A stretch of 64,000 nt of DNA from Devosia faecipullorum. GTDB lineage: Bacteria > Pseudomonadota > Alphaproteobacteria > Rhizobiales > Devosiaceae. The notes under the pieces were generated by a model. It made no database searches. It saw only the letters and a program-made list of their open reading frames with translations, and had not been told where the DNA came from. Within the stretch, counting starts at the first letter, position 1, and each line of letters starts with the position of its first letter. The DNA is taken from positions 381,501 through 445,500 of the forward strand of contig NZ_JACDXV010000002.1 of the NCBI RefSeq assembly GCF_015158295.1. Reading direction: 5' to 3'. Made by a program: the position numbers and the translations under genes. Shown here piece by piece: positions 24,456-36,191 of the stretch.

Positions 24456-26957
24456 ATGAAACTGTTTCCGCATCTAAAAATCGCCCAGAAACTACCCCTG
24501 GCGCTGGTGGGTTCGGCGCTGCTGGTAAGCGCCGGCGTCGGCATTGCCAGCTATATGATCGGGCTGGGCACGGTGCAGGAACAGCGCGACCAGTCGATGC
24601 AGGCCTCGCTCAATACGGCAGTGGCGCTGGTCAGCGAGTATTACGGCAGCGCCGAGGTCGATCTCAGGCTCTTCGTGCAGCGCGCCGACACGGCGACGGC
24701 GATGAAGAACCTCACCCGGGCGCTGGACGAATTGCGCATGGGCCTGGGCGAAGGCGCGACGACGCAATTGCAGACCGCCTATGTCACCGAAAGTCCCAAG
24801 CCCGAGGACCGCGCCTCGGTGGACAGCAATATCAAGGGGGCCACCTATGACGCGCCGCATAAGCGGTTTCATCCCGGCTTCCGCACCCTGATGCAGGAGC
24901 GCCATTACGCGGACGTGCTGCTGATCAGCGCCGCGGGCGACGTGGTCTATTCGGTGGCCAAGAATATCGATTTTGCCAGCAATGTGGGCAGCGACGGGTC
25001 GGGACTGGGACAGGCTTTCGCTGCGGCGAAGGATCTCGCGGATGGCGAGGCGGCTTTTGTCGATTTTTCCCTTTATGGTCCCACGGGCTCGGCGCAGAGC
25101 TTCATGGCCATGCCGGTCTATGACAAGGCGGAAAATACCGGCGTCATGGTGCTCTCGATCGCGCCCGATGCGGTGAGCGCCCGTGTCTCGGGTCTCTCCG
25201 GCATGGGGCGGAGCGGGGAAGTGGTGGTGGTGGGCAGCGATGGATTGCTGCGCACTGAATCCCCCCGCACCGAGGAAGCCGACGTCCTGGCCAGCGTCCT
25301 GACCAGCGACGCCATTGCCAATGCCTTTGCCGGCATTTCCGGGGAAGGCGGCAGCAGCGATTATCGCGGCGCGCCCATGGTGGTGCGGGCCGCGCCGGTC
25401 AGCATCGGCGCCGTCACCTGGGCGGTGGCGGCGGTGCAGCCGGAGGAGGAAGCCTTCGCCGCCGTGGTGCAGATGCGGAACATGACGCTGGCCATTGGCG
25501 GGGGCCTGCTGACCATTGCCGCGCTGCTGGGCGCCTGGTTTGCCCGCTCGATCAGCCGCCCGATCACCCGGCTTACCGACAGCATGGAAGCGCTGGCCAA
25601 TGGCGATCTGTCGGTGGCGGTGGATGGCGGGGCGCGGCATGACGAAATCGGCGCCATGGCGCGCAATGTGGAAGTGTTTCGCGAGAATGCGCTCAAGGTC
25701 AATGCCATGACCGAGGCGGAAGCGGCGCGGATCATCGCCAGCCAGGCCGAGCGCGCGGCGATGATGCAGGATCTGCAGCGCGCCTTTGGCGATGTGGTGG
25801 ATGCGGCGGTGGCAGGAGATTTCTCGCGCCGCGTCACCGCCGAATTCCCCGATGACGAACTCAATGCGCTGGCGCGTTCGGTCAATGGTCTGGTGGAGAC
25901 GGTGGACCGGGGGCTGGGAGAGACCGGGGCGGTGCTGTCGGCGCTGGCCAATACCGATCTCACCCAGCGCATGGACGGCGATTATCAGGGCGCTTTCGCC
26001 CGGCTCAAGGCCGATACCAATGCGGTGGCCGAAAAGCTCACCGATATCGTGGGGCAATTGCGCGATACGTCGCGCACCCTCAAGACCGCGACGGGCGAAA
26101 TCCTTTCCGGCGCCAACGATCTGTCCGAGCGCACCACGAGACAAGCGGCGACGATCGAGGAAACCTCGGCGACGATGGAGCAATTGGCCTCGACGGTCAT
26201 GGCCAATGCCGAACGGGCCAAGGAAGCCAGCACTGTGGCGAGCGGGGTGACCCATACGGCCGAAGAAGGCGGGCAGGTCATGGCCAATGCCAATGAGGCA
26301 ATGGAGCGGATCACCCAATCCTCGGCGAAAATCTCCAACATTATCGGGCTGATCGACGACATCGCTTTCCAGACCAATCTTCTGGCGCTCAACGCCTCCG
26401 TGGAAGCGGCGCGGGCGGGAGAAGCGGGCAAGGGCTTTGCCGTGGTGGCGGTGGAAGTGCGGCGCCTGGCGCAGAGCGCGGCGCAGGCCTCGAGCGACGT
26501 CAAGGCGCTGATCGAGCAGAGCGCCACCGAGGTCAAGGGCGGTTCGCGCCTCGTGGCCGATGCGGCGGGCCGGCTCGAGCAGATCCTGTCCTCGGCCCGG
26601 GCGTCGAGCGAATTGATGAACGGGATCGCGCGCGAAAGCCAGGAACAGGCCGCTTCGATCGATGAGGTCAACAGCGCGGTGCGGACCATGGACGAGATGA
26701 CCCAGCACAATGCCGCCCTGGTCGAGCAGATGAATGCCTCGATCGAGCAGACCGAGGCGCAGGCCAGCCAGCTCGACCGCATCGTCGATATTTTCGCCCT
26801 CGAGGAAAAAGCGGCGCCGGTGGCCCCGCCAATCCGTGCCACCGCTGTACCGGGCACGGCGGGGGCGCGCGGGCTTCAGACCCGGCTGGACAAAGTGGCC
26901 AAATCCTATCTCACCAAGGGCAATGCCGCGCTGGATGCGGATTGGAGCGAGTTCTGA
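24456..26957 (+). CDS. Methyl-accepting chemotaxis protein 1 of the tandem array
   Basis: 833 residues. TM1 at about 15-37, a ~305-residue periplasmic sensor of Cache-like character (exact family unclear), TM2 at about 343-365, HAMP, a long second HAMP-like segment, and the signalling hairpin with tip [20 protein letters not shown]. It ends in ALDADWSEF, a CheR/CheB-binding tail. GGGGAAGG precedes the ATG at 24456. The largest sensor of the five; ligand unknown. Confidence 0.9.
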   Translation: MKLFPHLKIAQKLPLALVGSALLVSAGVGIASYMIGLGTVQEQRDQSMQASLNTAVALVSEYYGSAEVDLRLFVQRADTATAMKNLTRALDELRMGLGEGATTQLQTAYVTESPKPEDRASVDSNIKGATYDAPHKRFHPGFRTLMQERHYADVLLISAAGDVVYSVAKNIDFASNVGSDGSGLGQAFAAAKDLADGEAAFVDFSLYGPTGSAQSFMAMPVYDKAENTGVMVLSIAPDAVSARVSGLSGMGRSGEVVVVGSDGLLRTESPRTEEADVLASVLTSDAIANAFAGISGEGGSSDYRGAPMVVRAAPVSIGAVTWAVAAVQPEEEAFAAVVQMRNMTLAIGGGLLTIAALLGAWFARSISRPITRLTDSMEALANGDLSVAVDGGARHDEIGAMARNVEVFRENALKVNAMTEAEAARIIASQAERAAMMQDLQRAFGDVVDAAVAGDFSRRVTAEFPDDELNALARSVNGLVETVDRGLGETGAVLSALANTDLTQRMDGDYQGAFARLKADTNAVAEKLTDIVGQLRDTSRTLKTATGEILSGANDLSERTTRQAATIEETSATMEQLASTVMANAERAKEASTVASGVTHTAEEGGQVMANANEAMERITQSSAKISNIIGLIDDIAFQTNLLALNASVEAARAGEAGKGFAVVAVEVRRLAQSAAQASSDVKALIEQSATEVKGGSRLVADAAGRLEQILSSARASSELMNGIARESQEQAASIDEVNSAVRTMDEMTQHNAALVEQMNASIEQTEAQASQLDRIVDIFALEEKAAPVAPPIRATAVPGTAGARGLQTRLDKVAKSYLTKGNAALDADWSEF

Positions 26958-27142
26958 ACCGACAGGGAAGATGCCAAAAGACGCGGAAAGCGTGTAATCG
27001 CCGGAGCTAAAAAGCTCATGAAATCGATTGCATTATTTTCTGTATAACTTTCGGTAATGGTAATCTCCTAGCGTGTTTCCCAAAGGGTCAGCACGGCCGT
27101 CCGGCCTGAGACACGCTGCGGTCCGTACGGGGGAAAACAGAT

Positions 27143-29194
27143 ATGAAGTCCATCGCGCGCCTATTGGGCAATGTGCGTATGACCACGACCATCCTGGTTC
27201 TGGTCCTGGCATCGATCATCGGCTCCATCGCCGCTGTTTCGGCATCGATCTATGTGAACCTGCACGCACAGGCCATGCAGGACAGCCGTTTGCAGCAGGA
27301 AACCAATAAGGGCGTCGCCGCGACCATTCTGGAGCGGCGCATTTCCGGTTCGGTGCTGACCTGGGCCGAAGATGGCAGTATCGCAGCCTTCCAGAGCTGG
27401 GCCATTCCGCCCTTCTATGACAGCGAAGTGATCGACTCGGTGACCCGCGTCACCAAGCAGGATGCCGCCATCTATGTGCTGGCCACTGACAGCGGCAATC
27501 TGGTGGCCAAGACCACCAGCCTCAAGCGCGAAGACGACACCAGGGCGGTCGATGCCATCCTGCCGGCCGATAGCGCGGCGGTGATGCAGGTGCTGGCGGG
27601 CGAGCCCTATCTTGGACCGATCGACGTTGACGGGGCCAATTATTTCTCGGCCCTGCAGCCGATCAAGAAAACCAATGGCGACGTCATGGGCGCCATCTTC
27701 GTCGGTACGCCCATGGCCAATGTCGAAGCCGCCGCCAATGGCGTGCTCGGTCTGATCGCCATGGTGGGGGGCGGGGTGACCGTGGTGCTGGGCCTTCTGG
27801 GCTTTGTCGCATCCCGGTTCATCACCCGGCCCATCCCGCGCCTGGCGGGAGCGATGGACGCCATTGCCGAGGGCAATTACGAAGCCGATGTGCCCTATAC
27901 CGAAATGGGCAACGAGGTCGGCGGCATGGCCCGCGCGGTGGAAGTGTTCCGCCAGAACGGGCTGCGGGTCAGCCAGATGACCGAGGCGGAAGCGGCCCGG
28001 ATCGTTGCCGACGAGGAAAGCCGTCGGCAGATGATGCGCGAATTGCAGAATGCCTTTGGCGAGGTGGTGGACGCGGCCCTGGCCGGCGACTTCACCCGCC
28101 AGGTCCAGGCCGAATTCCCCGATCCTGAACTCAACAGCCTTGCGGGCAGCGTCAACAATCTGGTCGCCAATTTTAATCGCGGCGTCAGCGAGATCGGCGG
28201 GGTGCTGGGCGCCATGGCCGATACCGATTTCACCCGCCGCATGGAGGGCGAATATGAGGGCGCCTTTGCCCGGCTGCAATCGGACACCAATGCGGTAGCC
28301 GACAAGCTGGGCGAAGTGGTCGGCCAATTGCGCCACACATCGGGTTCGCTCAAGACGGCGACAGGAGAAATCCTGTCCGGCGCCAATGATCTGTCAGAGC
28401 GCACGACCAAGCAGGCGGCGACAATCGAGGAAACCTCGGCAGCCATGGAGCAACTGGCGGCCACCGTGCTCAAGAACGCCGAGCGGGCGCGCGACGCCAG
28501 CGCCAATGCCACCAAGGTCACCCGCACCGCCGAAGAGGGCGGCAAGGTGATGGACGCGGCCAATGAAGCCATGGACCGCATTACCCAGTCCTCGGCCAAG
28601 ATTTCCAACATTATCGGACTGATCGACGATATCGCCTTCCAGACCAATCTGCTGGCGCTCAATGCCTCGGTGGAAGCAGCACGCGCAGGCGAGGCGGGCA
28701 AGGGCTTTGCCGTGGTGGCGGTGGAAGTGCGGCGGCTGGCGCAGAGCGCGGCGCAGGCTTCGAGCGAGGTCAAGGCGCTGATCGAGCAATCGAGCGGAGA
28801 AGTCACGACCGGCACCAAGCTGGTCGGCGATGCCGCCGGCAAGCTGGCGACGATGCTGGACGCGATCCGCGAGAACACCACGGCGCTCGAAGCCATTGCC
28901 CGTGACAGCGCCGAACAGGCCACCGCCATCGACGAGGTGACCTCGGCGGTGCGCACCATGGACGAGATGACCCAGCACAATGCCGCCCTGGTGGAAGAGA
29001 CCAATGCGGCCATCGAGCAGACCGAGGCGCAGGCCTCCGAGCTTGACCGGATCGTCGATATCTTTACCGTCGATGGCATGGGACGGGCTTTGCCCGAGAG
29101 CGTGCAGGCCCAGCAGCAGGCCCTGCGGGCTGCCGCTCCCAGGCTGCGCAGCCAGGGCAATGCGGCGCTGGCGCAGGATTGGGACGAATTCTAA
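27143..29194 (+). CDS. Methyl-accepting chemotaxis protein 2 of the tandem array
   Basis: 683 residues. TM1 about 14-36; a ~160-residue single-Cache periplasmic domain ([19 protein letters not shown] ... [31 protein letters not shown]), TM2 about 200-222, HAMP, then a signalling domain almost identical to its neighbours, ending in ALAQDWDEF. Its sensor is of the same sCache type as receptor 3 but diverged. Followed by a terminator, so it is probably a separate transcript. Confidence 0.9.
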   Translation: MKSIARLLGNVRMTTTILVLVLASIIGSIAAVSASIYVNLHAQAMQDSRLQQETNKGVAATILERRISGSVLTWAEDGSIAAFQSWAIPPFYDSEVIDSVTRVTKQDAAIYVLATDSGNLVAKTTSLKREDDTRAVDAILPADSAAVMQVLAGEPYLGPIDVDGANYFSALQPIKKTNGDVMGAIFVGTPMANVEAAANGVLGLIAMVGGGVTVVLGLLGFVASRFITRPIPRLAGAMDAIAEGNYEADVPYTEMGNEVGGMARAVEVFRQNGLRVSQMTEAEAARIVADEESRRQMMRELQNAFGEVVDAALAGDFTRQVQAEFPDPELNSLAGSVNNLVANFNRGVSEIGGVLGAMADTDFTRRMEGEYEGAFARLQSDTNAVADKLGEVVGQLRHTSGSLKTATGEILSGANDLSERTTKQAATIEETSAAMEQLAATVLKNAERARDASANATKVTRTAEEGGKVMDAANEAMDRITQSSAKISNIIGLIDDIAFQTNLLALNASVEAARAGEAGKGFAVVAVEVRRLAQSAAQASSEVKALIEQSSGEVTTGTKLVGDAAGKLATMLDAIRENTTALEAIARDSAEQATAIDEVTSAVRTMDEMTQHNAALVEETNAAIEQTEAQASELDRIVDIFTVDGMGRALPESVQAQQQALRAAAPRLRSQGNAALAQDWDEF

Positions 29195-29219
29195 AATCCT
29201 GGTGCAGCTCAATTGCAGG

Positions 29220-29250
29220 ACGGCCCGCTTCGGCGGGCCGTTTGTTTTTC
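29220..29250 (+). terminator. Terminator after receptor 2
   Basis: ACGGCCCGC (29220-29228), loop TTCG, GCGGGCCGT (29233-29241), then TTGTTTTTC. A perfect 9-bp GC stem with a stable TTCG tetraloop. Confidence 0.88.
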
Positions 29251-29349
29251 AGGGCTAATACTCGGTTAATGCCCTTTCGTTAGGATTTCTGCCGAGTTTG
29301 AGTGCCCGAACCAAGGGGGGAGCGGGCGCCATCCGGGGATCCTGCACAC

Positions 29350-31413
29350 ATGTTCCGAGCCATCAAGCGTGTCCTGGGCAATATCAGGATGACGTCCGCG
29401 ATCGCGGCGCTGGTGATCTATTCGATCCTGTTCTCGGTGGCGGTGGTTTCCGCAGCGATCTACTTCAATCTGAACGCGGCTTTGCGCGCCCAGATGGAAA
29501 CGCAGCAGAGTTCCAATCTGAGGACTGCCGCGACGCTTCTCGCCAATAATTTGCCGGGCGCGGAGGTCGTCTGGGCCGAGGACGGGCAGATCGCCACGCT
29601 CACCACCTGGGCCATGCCGCGGCAATTCCTCAATCACGAACTCGTCGATTCCATTGCCCGGCTGACCGGGGAAAGCGCCGCCATTTTCGGCTGGGACGCT
29701 GAAAAGAGTGATTTCATCTATATGAGCGCCACGATGGCGGGAGATGATGGCGAGCGTCTGGTGGGCGCTACGTTGGGTCAGGGCAGCCTCGCCTATGCGG
29801 CGATGATGGCGGGTATCCCCTATTCCGGCGAAGCGGTGATCGCGGGCGCCCCTTATTACACGGCCTATCAGCCTATTCTCGACCAGAAAGGGACGGCGGT
29901 GGGTGTGCTCTATGTCGGCGTGGACAAGGTGGGCGTCGAAACGCTGATCAATGGCGTTCTGCTGCTGCTGGCCGGTGTGGGCGGGGGCGCGCTGCTGGTG
30001 CTGGGGGTGATCGGCCTGATGGTCTCGCGCGCGCTGACGGCGCCGGTGCCCCGGCTGGCGCAGACGATGAAGACCGTCGCCGAGGGCAATTACCAAACCG
30101 AAGTGCCCTATCTCGACCGCCGCAATGAAATGGGCGAGATGGCGCGGGCCGTGGAAGTGTTTCGTGAAAACGGGCTCAAGGTCAGTGCCATGAGCGAGGA
30201 GGAACGCGCCGCTTCCGAGCGCCGGCGCATCGAGCGCACCGATATGATGGTGGCCTTGCAGGCCGCTTTCGGCGAAGTGGTGGATGCCGCCATTGCCGGG
30301 GATTTCTCCAAGCGCGTGCATGCGCAGTTTCCCGACCGGGAGCTCAACAGCCTGGCCGGCAGCGTCAATGCGCTGGTCGAGACCGTGGATCGCGGGCTGA
30401 GCGAAACCGGCGAGGTTCTCGCAGCCATGGCCCAGGCGGACATGACCCGCCGCATGCGAGGGGATTATCGGGGCGCATTCGCCAAGCTGATGAGCGACAC
30501 CAATGCGGTGGCCGAAAAGCTGAGCGAAGTGATCGGCCAGTTGCGCCATACTTCGGGCGCGCTGAAGACGGCGACCGGAGAAATCCTTTCCGGCGCCAAC
30601 GATCTGTCCGAGCGCACCACCAAACAGGCGGCGACCATCGAGCAAACCTCGGCGGCCATGGAGCAATTGGCCGGCACCGTCGCCGACAATGCGCGCATGG
30701 CGGACGACGCCAATGCCAGCGCCAATGCGGTTTCGGCGGATGCGGCGCGCAGCGGCGCGGTCATGGACCAGGCCAATGAGGCGATGGAGCGGATTACCCA
30801 ATCCTCGGCCAAAATCTCCAATATTATCGGGATGATCGACGACATCGCCTTCCAGACCAATTTGCTGGCGCTCAATGCCTCGGTGGAAGCGGCGCGGGCC
30901 GGTGACGCCGGCAAGGGGTTTGCCGTGGTGGCGGTGGAAGTGCGGCGCCTGGCGCAAAGCGCGGCCAGCGCCTCAGCGGAGGTCAAGGCGCTGATCGAAA
31001 CCAGCGCCAGTGAGGTCAAGGCCGGGTCGAGCCTCGTCTCGAGCGCGGCGGGGCAATTGCGCACCATGTTGGGCGCGGTGAGCGAGAATGCCGGCTTGAT
31101 GCAGGCCATCGCCAAGGCATCCAAGACGCAGGCGGCGGCGATCGGGGAGGTCAGCGTGGCGGTGCGCACGCTGGACGAGATGACCCAGCACAATGCGGCC
31201 CTGGTGGAAGAGACCAATGCCGCCATCGAACAGACCGAGGCGCAGGCCGCCGAGCTCGACCGTATCGTCGATGTGTTCACCATCGAGACGGGGGGCAAGG
31301 TGGTGGCACCAACCGCCCTGCCGCGACTGGAAACAGAAAAAATGCGTGGCGCCGCCCGATCTTATCTCGGTCAGGGCAATGCCGCGATCGCGATGGACTG
31401 GTCGGAATTCTAG
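29350..31413 (+). CDS. Methyl-accepting chemotaxis protein 3 of the tandem array
   Basis: 687 residues. TM1 about 14-36, a single-Cache periplasmic domain ([20 protein letters not shown] ... [25 protein letters not shown]), TM2 about 200-222, HAMP and the common signalling domain, ending in AIAMDWSEF. It shares the WAEDGxIA motif with receptor 2, so the two sensors are paralogous. ATG at 29350 was chosen; the upstream 16 codons (from 29302) lack a membrane-start pattern. Confidence 0.9.
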   Translation: MFRAIKRVLGNIRMTSAIAALVIYSILFSVAVVSAAIYFNLNAALRAQMETQQSSNLRTAATLLANNLPGAEVVWAEDGQIATLTTWAMPRQFLNHELVDSIARLTGESAAIFGWDAEKSDFIYMSATMAGDDGERLVGATLGQGSLAYAAMMAGIPYSGEAVIAGAPYYTAYQPILDQKGTAVGVLYVGVDKVGVETLINGVLLLLAGVGGGALLVLGVIGLMVSRALTAPVPRLAQTMKTVAEGNYQTEVPYLDRRNEMGEMARAVEVFRENGLKVSAMSEEERAASERRRIERTDMMVALQAAFGEVVDAAIAGDFSKRVHAQFPDRELNSLAGSVNALVETVDRGLSETGEVLAAMAQADMTRRMRGDYRGAFAKLMSDTNAVAEKLSEVIGQLRHTSGALKTATGEILSGANDLSERTTKQAATIEQTSAAMEQLAGTVADNARMADDANASANAVSADAARSGAVMDQANEAMERITQSSAKISNIIGMIDDIAFQTNLLALNASVEAARAGDAGKGFAVVAVEVRRLAQSAASASAEVKALIETSASEVKAGSSLVSSAAGQLRTMLGAVSENAGLMQAIAKASKTQAAAIGEVSVAVRTLDEMTQHNAALVEETNAAIEQTEAQAAELDRIVDVFTIETGGKVVAPTALPRLETEKMRGAARSYLGQGNAAIAMDWSEF

Positions 31414-31710
31414 CCGGTGCCTGCCGACAACCGGACTCTGGCAGTGGGGCAATTTTTGCCCCTTTCCCGCTGAATAAGAGCGTTTTTTTCCACTGTTTAC
31501 TGCGCCTTAACCCTGTCGTGATGTGATCGCGACGGACGCAGAACGACATAGCAGTGGGCCGGTCTCTTGCCGGCGCCTATGAGGATGCGTCAATCCAGCT
31601 CGACTACCATCCGGCTCCCGCCGTCCTGATGGACGGACGGGGTCGCACGTAATCGGCACAGAAGAAGCGGAGCAGCCAGAATGGCGCGCTCCTGGGGGGC
31701 ATGTGAGCAA

Positions 31711-34101
31711 ATGAAGTTTAGCGATCTGTCAGTTCGGACGAAACTGGTGGCTGGGGCAGGGGTGCTGTTCCTGACCGCCATGGGAGGCATCATTGCCGGT
31801 GGCTTGAGCCTGATGTACGAGACAGCCGGCGTAGAGGCGGAAGCCCGCGCCCGAGCGTTGTTGGGTCAATATAGCCAGCTGGCCTCGGGGCAGATGGGCG
31901 GCATCATTTCGGCGACGCTCAGCGTGGCGGGCGCGGTGGAAGATGTGATCGCGCAGGAGCCGATCGACCGCGATCAGCTCGGACGAATGGTGACCGGCGC
32001 AATACGGGCCCAACCGGCCGTTATCGGCATGACGCTGGCCTTCAACACCAATGCGCTCGATGGCCGGGATGCCGGCTTTGTCGGACATCCCTATTCGGAC
32101 GATAAAGGGCGGTTCGTGCCCTATTTTACCCGGGCCGATGGTGGGATCGCGGTCGAACCGCTGATCATGACGCCGGAAAACGGCACCGAGAGTTGGTATG
32201 ACATGCCGATGCGCGAAGACCGCACGGTGCTGGTCCCCCCCTATAGCTATCCGCTCAACGGCACGACCACGCTGATGTCCAATGTGAGCGTGGTGGTTCA
32301 CAAAGGCGGCAAGCCCGCCGGCATTCTCACCTCCGATCTCACCCTGGATGCGATCTCGGCGGTGATTTCGGCGCTCAAGCCGTTCGACGTCGGCTCGGTG
32401 ATGCTGGTCAGCAATACCAATACCTGGATCGCCAATCCCGATGCCAGCCTGATCGGGCAGGAATTGCCGCAGGAAAGCGTCGCGGCGCTGCTTGATCCTT
32501 CACTGACCCATCAAGGCATGATCTATGCCGACCCGGCAGGCATCAATCAGTTCGTTCTTACCCTGCCGGTGAGCTTCAGCGGGGTCGCGGACGAGTGGCT
32601 CATGATCATGCAGGTGCCCGCTGACACCATCTATGCTGGTGTCGACGCCATGCGCGGCATGGTTCTGGTGGCCACCTTGGTGCTCCTGCCCATCCTGCTG
32701 GCGCTGGTCTGGTTCGGCGCAGGCTTCATCGCCAAGCCGATCCGGCGCATGACCGGCATCATGGGCGAACTGGCCGATGGCCGCTACGACCTCGAAGTGC
32801 CCTATCAGGCCGGAAAGGACGAAATCGGCTCCATGGCCCGCGCCGTGGAAGTCTTCCGAGACAATGGGCTCAAGATCAGCCAGATGACCGAAGCCGAGGC
32901 GGCGCGTATCATCGCCGACCAGCATGCCCGCCAGCAGATGATGCAGCAATTGCAGCGCGCGTTCGGCGATGTGGTCAATGCGGCAATGGCGGGGGACTTC
33001 TCCCACCGGGTGAACGCGGATTTCCCCGACGCGGAACTCAACAGCCTCGCCGCTTCGGTCAACGGACTGGTCGAGACCGTGGACCAGGGCGTGACCGAGA
33101 CCGGGTCGGTTCTGGCGGCCCTGGCCGATATGGACCTGACGCAGCGCATGGAAGGTTCCTATGAAGGCGCCTTCGCCCAGCTCAAGCACCATACCAATAC
33201 GGTGGCCGAGACGCTCGGCAATGTGGTTTCCGGCCTCAAGACCACCTCGCGCGCCCTCAAGACGGCAACGGGAGAAATCCTCTCGGGCGCCAACGACCTG
33301 TCCGAACGCACCACCAAGCAGGCGGCGACCATCGAGCAAACCTCGGCGGCCATGGAGCAATTGGCGTCAACCGTGATGGCCAATGCCGAGCGGGCCAAGG
33401 AAGCCAGCAATGTGGCCGGCGAGGCGACCCGAACTGCCGAGCAGGGAGGGCAGGTGATGATCGACGCTACCCATGCCATGGAGCGGATCACCCAATCCTC
33501 GGCGAAAATCTCCAATATTATCGGGCTGATCGACGACATCGCCTTCCAGACCAATCTGTTGGCGCTCAATGCCTCAGTGGAGGCGGCGCGGGCCGGGGAA
33601 GCGGGCAAGGGCTTTGCCGTGGTGGCGGTGGAAGTGCGGCGGCTGGCGCAGAGCGCCGCCAATGCATCGCTGGACGTCAAGGCGCTGATCGAGCAGAGCA
33701 CGCATGAAGTGGCCGGCGGTACTCGCCTGGTCGGTGATGCAGCGGCCATGCTTACGGCCATGCTAGACGCTGCCAAGACCAATTCACGCCTGATGGACGG
33801 CATTGCCCATGACAGCCAGGAACAAGCCGGCGCCATCGAAGAAGTGACGGTCGCCGTGCGGCAGATGGACGAGATGACCCAGCACAACGCGGCGCTGGTG
33901 GAAGAAACCAATGCCGCCATCGAGCAGACCGAAGCACAGGCCTCCGAGCTTGACCGGATCGTGGACGTCTTCAGGACCGGCACGGATGTTCCGCCGTCGG
34001 TGGCAACGCCTCCGCGAGCGGCGCCAAAGGTCCAGCAGGCTGCCAAGGCCTATCTCACCGCCGGAAATGCGGCCCTGGTGGCCGATTGGAGTGAGTTCTA
34101 G
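31711..34101 (+). CDS. Methyl-accepting chemotaxis protein 4 of the tandem array (dCache_1 sensor)
   Basis: 796 residues. TM1 about 13-36, a ~290-residue double-Cache domain, TM2 about 310-335, HAMP and the common signalling domain, ending in ALVADWSEF. The distal Cache module contains YFTRADGG, ESWYDMPM and PPYSY, with an Asp in TSDLTLD, reminiscent of amino-acid or amine-binding dCache pockets (Y-R-WY-Y-D), but spacing was not verified. Terminator follows. Confidence 0.9.
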   Translation: MKFSDLSVRTKLVAGAGVLFLTAMGGIIAGGLSLMYETAGVEAEARARALLGQYSQLASGQMGGIISATLSVAGAVEDVIAQEPIDRDQLGRMVTGAIRAQPAVIGMTLAFNTNALDGRDAGFVGHPYSDDKGRFVPYFTRADGGIAVEPLIMTPENGTESWYDMPMREDRTVLVPPYSYPLNGTTTLMSNVSVVVHKGGKPAGILTSDLTLDAISAVISALKPFDVGSVMLVSNTNTWIANPDASLIGQELPQESVAALLDPSLTHQGMIYADPAGINQFVLTLPVSFSGVADEWLMIMQVPADTIYAGVDAMRGMVLVATLVLLPILLALVWFGAGFIAKPIRRMTGIMGELADGRYDLEVPYQAGKDEIGSMARAVEVFRDNGLKISQMTEAEAARIIADQHARQQMMQQLQRAFGDVVNAAMAGDFSHRVNADFPDAELNSLAASVNGLVETVDQGVTETGSVLAALADMDLTQRMEGSYEGAFAQLKHHTNTVAETLGNVVSGLKTTSRALKTATGEILSGANDLSERTTKQAATIEQTSAAMEQLASTVMANAERAKEASNVAGEATRTAEQGGQVMIDATHAMERITQSSAKISNIIGLIDDIAFQTNLLALNASVEAARAGEAGKGFAVVAVEVRRLAQSAANASLDVKALIEQSTHEVAGGTRLVGDAAAMLTAMLDAAKTNSRLMDGIAHDSQEQAGAIEEVTVAVRQMDEMTQHNAALVEETNAAIEQTEAQASELDRIVDVFRTGTDVPPSVATPPRAAPKVQQAAKAYLTAGNAALVADWSEF

Positions 34102-34140
34102 TTCCGTAGACGATCCCATTGGGAGAAATAACTATACAGG

Positions 34141-34169
34141 CCGCCCGAATTTATTCGGGCGGTCTTTTT
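34141..34169 (+). terminator. Terminator after receptor 4
   Basis: CCGCCCGAAT and ATTCGGGCGG (34141-34150 and 34153-34162) make a 10-bp stem followed by TCTTTTTG. Canonical form. Confidence 0.9.
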
Positions 34170-34323
34170 GTATTGGTATTTTTCACAATACAAAATTACT
34201 TATCGCTTGCATTTTCATGTTCGGATGTTTTGCTAGGTGAATTCCAACAAGTTGTTAAGCAAACAGGCGCAGTCTTCGTTAGATGTCGTCGATTTCCTTT
34301 TAATCTTGGTTGGAGATGTGCAG

Positions 34324-36117
34324 GTGGTTGACTTTCTTTTCGGGCGAAAAGCGGCTGGCAATCGTGATGCGGCCAAGTTAGCAGCGATCCTGCGCAGCCA
34401 GGCAGTGGCCGAATTCCAGCTGGATGGCACGATTATCGGGGCCAACGAGAATTTCCTTTCCACCATGGGCTATCAGCTCGAGGAAATCGTCGGCCGGCAT
34501 CATTCGATGTTCTGCGAACCAGAGTTCGCTGCCAGCGCCGAATACAGGCAGTTCTGGGCCGACCTTGCCCATGGCGAGTTCCGTTCCGCGGCATATCGGC
34601 GTCTGGCCAAGGGAGGCAGGGAAGTCTGGATCCAGGCCAGCTACAATCCGGTCCTGGACATGAACGGCAAGCCGGTGCGGGTCATCAAGTTTGCCACCGA
34701 TATCACCGCGCAGACTCAGCTGGCCGCTGACCATGCGGCCCAGATCGAGGCCATTTCCCGGGTTCAGGCGGTGATTTCCTTCAATCTCGACGGCACGATC
34801 ATCGACGCCAATGAGAATTTTCTCACGACGCTGGGCTATCGGCTCGAGGACATTGCGGGCAAGCATCATTCGATGTTCTGCGATGGCAATTATGTCGGCT
34901 CCGCCGAATATCGCCAGTTCTGGGACCGCCTGCGGGCGGGAGAATATATCGCCGCCGAGTTCCACCGCGTCGGCAAGGGCGGGCGGGACGTGTGGATCCA
35001 GGCGTCCTATAATCCGATCTTCAGCGCTTCAGGCGCGGTGGTCAAAGTGGTCAAGTTCGCCACCGACATTACCGAGCGCAAGCGTGCCGAGGGCATTATC
35101 GATGAATTGACCGGCTCACTGGCGCGCATGGCGGAGGGCGATCTCGGCGGACGGATCGATGCAGTGTTCACCGGTCAATATGAGGCCCTGCGCGGCGCCT
35201 TCAATTCCTCGCTCGGGCAATTGCAGACAATCGTGGCGCAGCTGCGCAAGGCCTCGAGCGGCGTGCGCGTGGCGACCGCGGAAATCCTGTCCGGCGCCAA
35301 TGATCTTTCCAGCCGCACCACACGGCAGGCCGCGACGATAGAGGAGACGTCCGCTTCGGTGGAGCAATTGTCCAGCACGGTGAGCGACAATGCCCGAAGG
35401 GCCGCGAGCGCCACTGAAAAGGCGCGGCAGGTGGCCCGGAGCGCCGCCGATGGCGGCGAGGTGATGGGAGCGGCCACCAGCGCCATGTCGGCGATCGAGG
35501 CGTCCTCGGCGAAAATCTCCAACATTATCGGGCTGATCGACGATATCGCCTTCCAGACCAATCTGCTGGCCCTCAACGCCTCGGTGGAAGCGGCGCGGGC
35601 CGGCGATGCGGGCAAGGGTTTTGCCGTTGTGGCGGTGGAAGTGCGGCGGCTGGCCCAGAGCGCCGCCAGCGCCTCGGCCGACGTCAAGGTGCTGATCGAG
35701 GCCAGCGCCGGAGAGGTCCGCTCTGGGGCACAATTGGTGGGCAAGGCGGCCGAAAAGCTCTCCGACATACTCGCCGGGGCAGAGGAAAGTGCGGGGCTGA
35801 TCGACGCCATTGCCCGCGCCAATCAGGAGCAGTCCGGCGCCCTTGCCGAAGTGTCGGTCGCCGTGCGGCAGATGGACGAAATGACCCAGCACAATGCCGC
35901 GCTGGTGGAAGAGACCAATGCTGCCATCGAGCAGACCGAAGCGCAGGCGGGCGAACTGGACCGGATCGTGGCCGTATTCAGGACCGATATTGAGACTCCG
36001 GCGCCGGCAGCGGAACGTCGGGCGGCCAAAGCGAGCGCACCGCGTGCCGCGCCGATGGGAGGCGGCTATGCCAGCCATGGCAATGCCGCGATTGCGGCCG
36101 ATTGGAACGAGTTTTAG
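34324..36117 (+). CDS. Soluble methyl-accepting protein 5 with two PAS domains
   Basis: 597 residues and no membrane segment. Two tandem PAS domains (about 20-135 and 140-255) are near-duplicates: both contain NENFL-T-GY, Gx[14 protein letters not shown] and [14 protein letters not shown]-like linker and the common signalling hairpin follow, ending in [12 protein letters not shown] at 34324 is preferred because GGAG sits 8 bases before it and the protein then starts VDFLFGRK, as in Aer/BdlA-like receptors; an in-frame GTG at 34237 would add 29 residues. It probably senses redox, oxygen or an internal metabolite. Confidence 0.88.
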   Translation: MVDFLFGRKAAGNRDAAKLAAILRSQAVAEFQLDGTIIGANENFLSTMGYQLEEIVGRHHSMFCEPEFAASAEYRQFWADLAHGEFRSAAYRRLAKGGREVWIQASYNPVLDMNGKPVRVIKFATDITAQTQLAADHAAQIEAISRVQAVISFNLDGTIIDANENFLTTLGYRLEDIAGKHHSMFCDGNYVGSAEYRQFWDRLRAGEYIAAEFHRVGKGGRDVWIQASYNPIFSASGAVVKVVKFATDITERKRAEGIIDELTGSLARMAEGDLGGRIDAVFTGQYEALRGAFNSSLGQLQTIVAQLRKASSGVRVATAEILSGANDLSSRTTRQAATIEETSASVEQLSSTVSDNARRAASATEKARQVARSAADGGEVMGAATSAMSAIEASSAKISNIIGLIDDIAFQTNLLALNASVEAARAGDAGKGFAVVAVEVRRLAQSAASASADVKVLIEASAGEVRSGAQLVGKAAEKLSDILAGAEESAGLIDAIARANQEQSGALAEVSVAVRQMDEMTQHNAALVEETNAAIEQTEAQAGELDRIVAVFRTDIETPAPAAERRAAKASAPRAAPMGGGYASHGNAAIAADWNEF

Positions 36118-36136
36118 GGCCGGATATTTCCGGCCC
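36117..36136. terminator. Hairpin between convergent receptor 5 and dsbB
   Basis: GGGCCGGA (36117-36124), loop TATT, TCCGGCCC (36129-36136). The stem starts on the last base of the stop codon. No T-run on either side, so it is a weak terminator or 3' stabiliser for both genes. Confidence 0.55.
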
Positions 36137-36191
36137 ATCCGGCAATGACATGGCGCCCAGGCAAGGACCCGTCGGGGCAGCCGCGCATGCG

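Noticed and set aside
24456-36117. A transposon-borne origin of the receptor array
   Set aside because: No transposase, integrase, inverted ends or composition shift was seen at either edge.
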